DNA of 42,532 bases. Origin: CALXCT01 sp964422185 (GTDB lineage: Bacteria; Bacillota; Clostridia; Oscillospirales; Oscillospiraceae). Within the stretch, counting starts at the first letter, position 1. Each line of letters begins with the position of its first letter. The stretch lies in assembly GCA_964422185.1 (NCBI GenBank), contig CAYRAG010000010.1, positions 1 to 42,532 on the forward strand, written 5' to 3'. The translations under genes and the position numbers were made by a program. Below the pieces are notes generated by a model that had not been told where the DNA came from, searched no databases, and saw only the letters and a list, made by a program, of their open reading frames with translations. Positions 33,215 through 39,782 of this stretch are shown piece after piece.

Positions 33215-34345
33215 TCAGTCCGCCCGGATCCGGACGGGCAGAACCATGTAGAGGAAGTCGTCCCTGGTCTCCTCCTCCGGGAGGATCAGGCATGGCGCCA
33301 CATCGCTGGAGAACTCAATCCGAACCCGATCCGCCGGCGCGGCCTTCAGCGCGTCCATCATGTACCGGCCGTTGAACCCGATGACGGTGCCCTTTCCGTC
33401 GCCCTCGATGGCGCACTGGTCGCTGGCGGTGCCGATGGCCGTGATGGTGCTGATATAGAGGTTGCCGTCCCCGAACTCGCAGCGCATCGGGCTTTTCAGC
33501 TTCTCGGTGACCAGCAGGGACACCCGGCCGAACGAGGCCAGCAGATCCGCGGTGTTTCCCTTCACGCTGATGGCGCTCTCGGTGGGAATGGCGTTGCGGT
33601 AGCGCAGGAACTCGCCCTCCAGACGGCGGGAGATCAGCGTGGTGCTCCCCATCTGGAACTGGATGTTGCGCTCGCCCTGGATGATGTGGACGGGCTCCTC
33701 GCTGTCCGCGCAGATCTTCTCCACCTCGGACAGAGTGGCGCCGGGCACCACAAAGGAAAAGCTGTCGCCCCCCTCTTTCTCCGCCAGAGTCTCATGGCGC
33801 AGCGCCAGACGGTAGCCGTCCACGGACACGAGGTTCAACCCGGTCTCATCCACCTCAAACAGGGATCCGGTCTGGATCGGCCGGCTCTCGTTGGTGCTGA
33901 CGGCGAATACGGTCTGGGCGATCATGGACTTCAGCTGGCCCTGGGTGAGGGTCAGGGTGTTGTTGTGCTCCACAGAGGGCAGGGAGGGAAAATCCTCCGC
34001 CAGAGTGCTGGAGATGCTGAAGTTGCTCATTCCGCAGTTGATGGAGACGATGTTGCCCGAGGAGAGGAACTCCACCGGCTCATCCGGCAGGCTGCGCACA
34101 ATGTCGCCAAACAGGCGGGCGGAGAGCACCATGGCGCCTTTCTCCTCCACCTGCGCGGGGATGGTGGATCGGATCCCGGTCTGCAGGTTGTATCCGGTGA
34201 GACTCAGCTCCTCCCCGGCCTCTACCAGGATGCCCTCCAGCGCACTGATCGAGCTCTTGGCGGTCACCACCCGGCTGGCCAGGGAAACGGCGTTTTGCAG
34301 CAGCGCCTTTTCACAGGAGAATTTCATCATTCGGCGCGCGGACAC
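33215..34345 (-). CDS. dnaN: DNA polymerase III sliding clamp (beta subunit)
   Basis: A 376-residue beta clamp (a homodimer ring tethering polymerase III to DNA). It has three repeated domains, with MKFSCEKALLQNAVSLASRVV at the start, NLVSVDGYRLALR (domain 2) and IGFNGRYMMDALKAAPADRVRIEF (domain 3), ending in YMVLPVRIRAD. The start is ambiguous: GTG 34345 has GAGGTG 11 bases upstream, but adds MSARRM before the conserved start; the ATGs at 34330 and 34327 lack a good site. I use GTG. It follows oriC. Confidence 0.94.
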   Translation of the reverse strand: MSARRMMKFSCEKALLQNAVSLASRVVTAKSSISALEGILVEAGEELSLTGYNLQTGIRSTIPAQVEEKGAMVLSARLFGDIVRSLPDEPVEFLSSGNIVSINCGMSNFSISSTLAEDFPSLPSVEHNNTLTLTQGQLKSMIAQTVFAVSTNESRPIQTGSLFEVDETGLNLVSVDGYRLALRHETLAEKEGGDSFSFVVPGATLSEVEKICADSEEPVHIIQGERNIQFQMGSTTLISRRLEGEFLRYRNAIPTESAISVKGNTADLLASFGRVSLLVTEKLKSPMRCEFGDGNLYISTITAIGTASDQCAIEGDGKGTVIGFNGRYMMDALKAAPADRVRIEFSSDVAPCLILPEEETRDDFLYMVLPVRIRAD

Positions 34346-34456
34346 CCGGAATGCACACCTCGGGTGAAAACGCGCCCTCCCTCCTTTCAGTCATCATAGT
34401 GTTTTCATGGATTTTTTCCTCCCGGCGCCCTGACAGGCGCGGGAGAACTCAGCTTC

Positions 34457-34477
34457 AAAACAGGCCGCTTCGCGGCC
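34457..34477 (-). terminator. Terminator-like hairpin between dnaA and dnaN
   Basis: Minus strand: GGCCGC, GAA, GGCGGCC-type partner GCGGCC, then TGTTTT. It probably ends most dnaA transcripts before dnaN. Confidence 0.65.
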
Positions 34478-34518
34478 CTTTCTCTTTCGCTCTCTTCTTT
34501 GAGAAGGAGGAGAGGTTT

Positions 34519-34703
34519 ATTTTAGTAATCGTATTAGTAGAAAAAAAGATTGTGGAAAAGCGCGGGAAACCGCTGCGGCGTCCGGTGTGAAACATCCACA
34601 GGGGGTGTGGGAAAACAGGGGCGGTTTTCCACACCCCGCACACCCCTCCCGGATTTTCCACAGCCCGGGTTTCCACTTTTCCACATTTTCTGTGGAAACA
34701 CAC
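34519..34703. other. oriC: Replication origin (oriC): DnaA boxes and unwinding element
   Basis: Boxes matching TTTTCCACA, or its reverse, occur at 34551-34559 (-), 34625-34633 (+), 34654-34662 (+), 34677-34685 (+) and 34691-34699 (-, last base differs). Weaker boxes (ACATCCACA, TGTGGGAAA) lie at 34592-34600 and 34606-34614. To their left is an AT-rich stretch whose minus strand reads CTA CTA ATA CGA TTA CTA AAA (34540 down to 34520), next to the box at 34551. This resembles the DnaA-trio array of the Bacillus basal unwinding system, in the same dnaA-dnaN gap. The gap is 358 bases and holds no gene. Confidence 0.85.
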
Positions 34704-36017
34704 TCAGGTGTCAAAATGAGCGTTGATGTTGGCGGTGATGTCCTTGACGATCTCCGCGGTGACGGGGTCGTTCTTCACCATTTTCTCAATCCGGGAGATG
34801 GAGTTGAGCACGGTGCTGTGATCCCGGTTGTAGAACTCGCGCCCGATCTCCTTCAGGGAGAGATTCGTCATCTGGCGGATGAGGTACATGGCAATCTGCC
34901 GGGCCAGGGAGGTCTCCTTGGAGCGGCCGTGGCCCCGGAGCACCTCGCTGTCCAGATCGTAGAACTCGCAGACCTCCTGGATGATCAGCTGGGGCGTCGG
35001 GAGGATGTCCGACTTGTCCTTGAAGATGTCCTTGACCGCCCGGGAGACCGTCTTCACATCCACCTTGTCCCCCAGGAGATCCTGAAACGCGAGGATTTTG
35101 TTGACCGTCCCCTCGATCTGGCGCACATTGGAGGTGATATTCTCCGCGATGTACACGAGCACGGCGTCCGGGAGCTCCATCCCCATGCGCAGCGCCTTGT
35201 TCTTAATGATGGCCACCCGGGTCTCGTAGTCCGGCGGCTGAATGTCCGCCAGCAGGCCCCACTCGAACCGGGTCTTCAGCCGGTCGTCCAGGCGGAGCAG
35301 CTCTTTCGGCGGCCGGTCCGAGGTGAACGCGATCTGTTTTTTCTGCTCGTACAGGATGTTAAAAGTGTGGAACATCTCCTCCTGGGAGGACTGCCGGCCG
35401 GCGATAAACTGCACATCGTCCATGAGGAACACATCCGCGGAGCGGTATTTCTCCCGGAACTGCTGGTTCCGGTTGCTCTGGATGGCCTGCACCAGCTCGT
35501 TGGTGAACGAGTCCCCCTTGAGGTAGACGATTTTGTAGTCCGGGTGGTTTTTGTGGATATGGTGGGCGATGGCGTACAGCAGGTGTGTCTTGCCCAGGCC
35601 GGAGTCCCCGTAGATGAACAGAGGGTTGTAGCTGTTGCCCGGCTGCTCCGCCACCGCCAGGGCGGCGGCGTGGGCGAACTTGTTGGAGGAGCCGACCACA
35701 AACCGGTCAAAGGTGTACTCCTCCGTCCCGGGAAACAGGGGAGGCGCCTTGTCCTTCTCCTTTTCCAGCTGGTCTCTCGTGAGCACCTCCACCTGGAAAT
35801 CCGAGGAGAAGATCTCCCGCAGGGCGTCCCGGAGGGCGGGCAGATATCTGTCCCTGATGATATCCCGCTTAAACTCCACCGGCGTGCACAGCACAAACCG
35901 GTCGTCCTCCAGGGAGACGGGCTCGGCGTCGTCAAACCACGCGCTGATGGTGGTGGGCGTCAGCTGGCGCTCCATCAGCGTGAGTATTTTCTTCCATAGA
36001 TCCTCCGGCACAGTCAC
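34704..36017 (-). CDS. dnaA: Chromosomal replication initiator DnaA
   Basis: A 437-residue DnaA that binds DnaA boxes and melts oriC. Domain I is TVPEDLWKKILTLMERQLTPTTISAWF. The AAA+ domain III has Walker A GDSGLGKT at 137-144, ADVFLMDDVQFIAGR (Walker B) near 198-212, and the sensor and arginine-finger region. Domain IV has the box-binding helix LSLKEIGREFYNRDHSTVLN. I start at GTG 36017, after GGGGGGAGAGG; the longer frame from GTG 36068 adds an unconserved leader. It is divergent from rpmH across the oriC-proximal gap. Confidence 0.96.
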   Translation of the reverse strand: MTVPEDLWKKILTLMERQLTPTTISAWFDDAEPVSLEDDRFVLCTPVEFKRDIIRDRYLPALRDALREIFSSDFQVEVLTRDQLEKEKDKAPPLFPGTEEYTFDRFVVGSSNKFAHAAALAVAEQPGNSYNPLFIYGDSGLGKTHLLYAIAHHIHKNHPDYKIVYLKGDSFTNELVQAIQSNRNQQFREKYRSADVFLMDDVQFIAGRQSSQEEMFHTFNILYEQKKQIAFTSDRPPKELLRLDDRLKTRFEWGLLADIQPPDYETRVAIIKNKALRMGMELPDAVLVYIAENITSNVRQIEGTVNKILAFQDLLGDKVDVKTVSRAVKDIFKDKSDILPTPQLIIQEVCEFYDLDSEVLRGHGRSKETSLARQIAMYLIRQMTNLSLKEIGREFYNRDHSTVLNSISRIEKMVKNDPVTAEIVKDITANINAHFDT

Positions 36018-36091
36018 GGCCTCTCCCCCCTTTTTTCCCGCGGGAATGGAACCGGAGCGACATTCCACAAAACGCGGCTTTGTTTCCCCTC

Positions 36092-36120
36092 ATTATATCA
36101 CAGAGCGGGGGAACAGGCAA
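36092..36120 (-). promoter_or_regulatory. dnaA promoter
   Basis: Minus strand: TTGCCT (36115-36120), a 17-base spacer, a perfect TATAAT (36092-36097), about 75 bases upstream of the chosen dnaA start. Confidence 0.75.
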
Positions 36121-36398
36121 TGATTTTCCGTGAAATTCTTTTTATATATGTATACGGACTCAAAAGGCCCGATTTCGGGCCTCTGGCGCTCCCTGGAGGG
36201 GGTTTTTTGCACACGCCGGAAGCCGGGCGGAACGGGCGCGGCGCGACAACGGCGGCAGGCCGGGCGATTCCCCGATTTTCCCGGGGGCGGGTGCCCCGAT
36301 TTCGGAACAGGTGGTGGTTTTGCCGCGGGAATCCCACAAGATATGGTGTCCGGCCGGGACAACGCCGGAAAATACGGGATAACAGGGGAAAATTGTCA

Positions 36399-36428
36399 TT
36401 GACACACACTGATTCGGTACGGTATAAT
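36399..36428 (+). promoter_or_regulatory. rpmH operon promoter
   Basis: A perfect TTGACA (36399-36404), an 18-base spacer and a perfect TATAAT (36423-36428), as expected for a ribosomal protein gene. Confidence 0.88.
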
Positions 36429-36449
36429 ACCCGTTGCGCTGTCCGGCGC

Positions 36450-36470
36450 CGGCGCGAAAGCGCCGCTTTT
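36450..36470 (+). other. Leader hairpin of rpmH
   Basis: CGGCGC-GAAA-GCGCCG with a stable GNRA loop, then CTTTT, about 80 bases before rpmH. It could attenuate transcription or protect the 5' end. Confidence 0.45.
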
Positions 36471-36551
36471 CATAACGACCGCAGCCCGCGGCCCGGGCTG
36501 TTGTGGAGTCGGGCGGGAGACCGTCCGAATTTTGTGCAGGAGGTGTACAAC

Positions 36552-36686
36552 ATGGTTAGAACCTACCAGCCGAAAAAGCGCCAGCGCTCCAAAGAGCATG
36601 GATTCCGCAAGCGCATGGCTACCGCGAATGGACGCAAGGTATTAGCGCGCCGTCGCCTGAAGGGGCGTGCCCGTCTCTCGCACTGA
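36552..36686 (+). CDS. rpmH: Ribosomal protein bL34
   Basis: A 44-residue, highly basic L34, reading MVRTYQPKKRQRSKEHGFRK then RMATANGRKVLARRRLKGR. It is a late-binding 50S protein at the peptide exit tunnel region. I start at ATG 36552 with AGGAGGTG upstream. The longer in-frame reading from 36120 crosses the promoter and is not real. Confidence 0.98.
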   Translation: MVRTYQPKKRQRSKEHGFRKRMATANGRKVLARRRLKGRARLSH

Positions 36687-36713
36687 TGAGACGAAACGCA
36701 AATATCGCTTGAA

Positions 36714-36748
36714 AGGGGCGGGGGAGCAGGTTCCTTCCGCCCCTGGGT
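36714..36748 (+). terminator. Possible attenuator between rpmH and rnpA
   Basis: AGGGGCGG (36714-36721) pairs with CCGCCCCT (36737-36744), followed by GGGTTGTTTT. It may adjust the excess of L34 over RnpA. Confidence 0.5.
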
Positions 36749-36778
36749 TGTTTTGGACGGATTTGGGAGAGACCCGGG

Positions 36779-37129
36779 GTGAAACAGACAGTATCTCTGA
36801 AAAGCAACCGCGACTTCCGCAGAATCTACACAAAAGGCAGATCCGCGGTATCCCCCTGCCTGGTTCTGTACTGCCGGAAAAACAGGCTGGGCGTCAACCG
36901 GCTCGGTCTGACGGTGGGAACCAAGACAGGCCACGCTGTGGTGCGCAACAAAATCCGCCGCCGCCTCCGGGAGATCTACCGCGTCAACGAGGCGCGGTTC
37001 CGCCCGGGGTATGACCTTGTGGTGGTGGCGAGAGTGCGTGCGGCCCACACCGGGTATCACCAGCTGGAGAGCGCCATGCTCTCCCTGGCGGGGAAGCTGG
37101 GTCTGCTTGTGACGGAGGAAGAGACATGA
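36779..37129 (+). CDS. rnpA: Ribonuclease P protein component
   Basis: A 116-residue protein subunit of RNase P, which with the rnpB RNA matures tRNA 5' ends. SLKSNRDFRRIYTKGRS and the signature AVVRNKIRRRLREIYR (near residues 54-69) are complete. It starts at GTG 36779, after GGGAGAG. The stop overlaps the yidD start (ATGA). Confidence 0.96.
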   Translation: MKQTVSLKSNRDFRRIYTKGRSAVSPCLVLYCRKNRLGVNRLGLTVGTKTGHAVVRNKIRRRLREIYRVNEARFRPGYDLVVVARVRAAHTGYHQLESAMLSLAGKLGLLVTEEET

Positions 37130-37344
37130 AGCGGGTTCTGCTCTGGCTCATCAGTCTGTACCGGAAATACATCTCCCCGACCAGGCCCCCGTGCTGCCGC
37201 TTTATCCCCACCTGCTCCGCCTACGCCTACGAGGCCATAGAGAAGTACGGGGCACTCAGGGGCGGGTGGCTGGCGCTGAAGAGAATCCTGAAGTGCCAGC
37301 CGTTCCACCGGCAGAAATCCATCGAATACGACCCGGTTCCCTGA
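37126..37344 (+). CDS. yidD: Membrane protein insertion efficiency factor YidD
   Basis: A 72-residue YidD with three conserved cysteines in PPCCRFIPTCSAYAYEAIEK and the end KRILKCQPFH. It has an N-terminal amphipathic helix and is a small membrane-associated helper of insertion. Its start overlaps the rnpA stop and it precedes yidC. Confidence 0.96.
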   Translation: MKRVLLWLISLYRKYISPTRPPCCRFIPTCSAYAYEAIEKYGALRGGWLALKRILKCQPFHRQKSIEYDPVP

Positions 37345-37386
37345 GGGAAAGACCGTGAAAACCGAAACGACCGGGAGGTAAATGAA

Positions 37387-38820
37387 TTGCAGATTATTCT
37401 AGCCCCGTTTTCCTATCTGATGCTGTTTCTCTACAATTTCCTGAACAGCTACGGCCTGGCGCTGATCGCGTTCTCCCTGATCACCAAGCTGATTCTGTTT
37501 CCTTTCTCGTTGAAAGGCAAGCGCAGCATGATTCAGATGAACATGCTGCAGGGAAAGATGCTGCAGCTTCAGAAACAGTACGGAAGAGACCGGGAACGCT
37601 ACAACATGGAGGTTCAGAAGCTGTACGAAAAGGAGAAGGTCAACCCCATGAGCGGCTGCCTGTGGAACATGCTGCCCATGCTGGTGCTGGTTCTGCTGTA
37701 CTTCATCATCCGCCAGCCTGTCTCCTACCTGATGCATATCTCCAGCAACGATCTGATTGAGCAGATCGCCACGATCACCGGTGTGGCGAACACCGGCGCC
37801 TATCCGCAGATCGCCATGGCACGCGCCATGAACGACCCCGGCACGCTCGCCGCCGTGCAGAGCGCGCTGGGCGACGCGGGCAAGGGCCTGTTCAGCATGA
37901 ACTTCGATTTCCTCGGCATTGACCTGTCCGTGATCCCCAACTGGAGATTCTGGTCCATGGACAGAAACTGGTCCGAGAACTTCGGGCCGTTCTGCCTGGT
38001 TCTCATCTCCATAGGCCTGAGCCTGGTCTCCATGCTGGTCTCCCAGAAGACGAACAAGGTGAACCAGTCAGGAAACGCGGAACAGCAGGCACAGATGAAC
38101 CGCATGAACATCCCCATGATGATCATGATGCCCGTGATGTCCGGGTGGATCGGTTTCATCATGCCTGCCGGCCTGTGCGTATACTGGATTGCCAACAATG
38201 TATTCACCATGCTGCAGGAGGTCATCTGCGCCAGGATTCTGAAGAAAGACTACGCCAAGGCGGAGGCGGCCCGGCTGGAGCAGGAGCGCCTGGAAAAAGA
38301 GGAGATCAAGCGCAAGAAAGAGGAGCGCGCCGCACGGATCGCCGCCGAGCAGGAGGAAGCCAAGAAGAACAAGGGCAAGAAAAAGCCGGCGTCAAAGCCG
38401 CAGCAGAAGAAAAAGGAATCCACCACCGAGGAGGGCCGTGTGGGCATCCGTCCCTACGCCCGCGGGCGCTCCTATGATGTGGATCGGTACGGCGGCGTGA
38501 CCGAGTACCACGAGCCGGATCAGACCGTGCCCGAGGCAGCCGTCAGCGAGAAGAAGAAAAAGAAAGATGAGAAAGAGCCGAAGGCGATAGAGAACACGGC
38601 CCCGGAGACCCAGGAGACCGCACAGAGCCAGGATCAGGCCGGCGCCGGAGAGGGCGCCGCGGAAGACACCGGCGCGGAAGCGGCCGGCGGGACGCCTGAG
38701 GCGGAGACCCCCGCGCAGCCGGCGGCGGATGAGGCACCGGCGGAGGAAGGCGGACAGGAGGCCGGCGGAGAATCCCAGGCGGAGGAAGCCGGTTCTGCGG
38801 ACGGGGAAGAGAAGAATTAA
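37387..38820 (+). CDS. yidC: Membrane protein insertase YidC/OxaA1 with long charged C-terminal tail
   Basis: A 477-residue insertase. The Oxa1 core (about 1-290) has SLITKLILFPFSLKGKRSM, MSGCLWNMLPMLVLVLLYF and IMMPVMSGWIGFIMPAGLCVYWIANN. The tail is a Lys/Glu-rich helix (about 290-350), then GRVGIRPYARGRSYDVDRYGG, then an acidic Ala/Glu/Gly run to residue 477. Most Firmicutes YidC are 250-300 residues. It starts at TTG 37387, eight bases after GGGAGG. The tail may reach ribosomal RNA or Jag. Confidence 0.95.
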   Translation: MQIILAPFSYLMLFLYNFLNSYGLALIAFSLITKLILFPFSLKGKRSMIQMNMLQGKMLQLQKQYGRDRERYNMEVQKLYEKEKVNPMSGCLWNMLPMLVLVLLYFIIRQPVSYLMHISSNDLIEQIATITGVANTGAYPQIAMARAMNDPGTLAAVQSALGDAGKGLFSMNFDFLGIDLSVIPNWRFWSMDRNWSENFGPFCLVLISIGLSLVSMLVSQKTNKVNQSGNAEQQAQMNRMNIPMMIMMPVMSGWIGFIMPAGLCVYWIANNVFTMLQEVICARILKKDYAKAEAARLEQERLEKEEIKRKKEERAARIAAEQEEAKKNKGKKKPASKPQQKKKESTTEEGRVGIRPYARGRSYDVDRYGGVTEYHEPDQTVPEAAVSEKKKKKDEKEPKAIENTAPETQETAQSQDQAGAGEGAAEDTGAEAAGGTPEAETPAQPAADEAPAEEGGQEAGGESQAEEAGSADGEEKN

Positions 38821-38846
38821 CTTTCCGAGACAAAGGAGTGAGTCAT

Positions 38847-39728
38847 ATGCTGAAATCGATGGAAACAACCGGCCGCACGGAGGAGGACGCCATCGCCAAA
38901 GCGCTGGAAGAGCTGGGCCTGGAGCGGGACGATGTGTCGGTGGAGGTTATCAGCCGGGCAAAATCCGGTTTTCTGGGTCTGGGCAGCAGCCCCGCCAGGA
39001 TAAGAGTGAGCTATGAGGCGCCGGACGAACCCGCGGTAGAGGAAGAGGCGCAGAGCGTCCCCGAAGCGCAGCCGGAGGAGCCCGCCCCCGTCCCCGCGGA
39101 AGAGGAGAAGCCGGAACCGGCGCAGCAGCCGGAAGCCGTGCCGGAGGTTCGGGAGGAGCCGGCGCAGCCGGAGGAGGAGAGCGCGGCGCCGGCCGCGGAG
39201 GAGCCGTCTGAGGCGGAACCCGAAGAAGAGGAAAGCGCCGCCGGGGAGGAAGAGACCGGAGAGGACTCGAAAGCGGAGAAGATCCGGCAGTTCCTGGAGG
39301 GCCTCATGGAGCAGCTGGGCGTGGACGCGAAGCCGGTCATCATCCGCACGGAAGACGGCGACTACAAGGTGGATCTGGTGGGCAAAAATCTGGGTGCTGT
39401 CATCGGCCGGCGGGGCGAGACCCTGGACGCCATCCAGCAGCTCACCGGCCATGTGGTCAACCGGGGCGGCGGCAAGTGGGTCCGCGTCCACATTGACGCG
39501 GAGAACTACCGGGCGAAGCGGGAGGAGTCCCTCCAGCGCCTGGCGGTGAAAATGGCGGACAGGGCCGTCCGGGAGCGCAGAAACATGACGCTGGAGCCCA
39601 TGAACGCCTACGAGCGCCATGTCATCCACACCGCGCTGCAGAGCTACCCGGATGTCACCACCTATTCCGTGGGAACCGAGCCCAACCGCCGCACGGTGGT
39701 GGCCTACGAGCCCGGAATCCAGAAGTAA
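38847..39728 (+). CDS. jag: RNA-binding protein KhpB (Jag/EloR)
   Basis: A 293-residue protein. The Jag N-terminal domain (about 1-50, VEVISRAKSGFLGLGSSPARI) and an acidic Pro/Glu/Ala linker (about 55-145) precede a KH domain with GxxG in VIGRRGETLDAIQ (near 185-197) and a C-terminal R3H domain with ERHVIHTAL (R-x3-H). It binds RNA, usually with KhpA, and affects cell length. I start at ATG 38847, after AAAGGAG; a GTG nine bases upstream is in the spacer. It ends the rpmH operon. Confidence 0.94.
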   Translation: MLKSMETTGRTEEDAIAKALEELGLERDDVSVEVISRAKSGFLGLGSSPARIRVSYEAPDEPAVEEEAQSVPEAQPEEPAPVPAEEEKPEPAQQPEAVPEVREEPAQPEEESAAPAAEEPSEAEPEEEESAAGEEETGEDSKAEKIRQFLEGLMEQLGVDAKPVIIRTEDGDYKVDLVGKNLGAVIGRRGETLDAIQQLTGHVVNRGGGKWVRVHIDAENYRAKREESLQRLAVKMADRAVRERRNMTLEPMNAYERHVIHTALQSYPDVTTYSVGTEPNRRTVVAYEPGIQK

Positions 39729-39742
39729 ACAACCATAAGGAA

Positions 39743-39772
39743 AGCGCCTCCGGTGACGGAGGCGCTTTTTTT
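39743..39772 (+). terminator. Rho-independent terminator of the rpmH-jag operon
   Basis: AGCGCCTCCG, GTGA loop, CGGAGGCGCT, then seven T. Ten bases separate it from the convergent purL stop. Confidence 0.93.
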
Positions 39773-39782
39773 CAGGAAATTC

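Larger units (their letters stand above)
36018..36551. other. dnaA-rpmH divergent intergenic region
   Basis: About 530 bases with the dnaA and rpmH promoters, a perfect AGGCCCGA-TT-TCGGGCCT hairpin near 36169-36186 and only poor DnaA-box matches. No gene is supported. In Bacillus this side carries a second box cluster; here it appears weak or absent. Confidence 0.6.
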
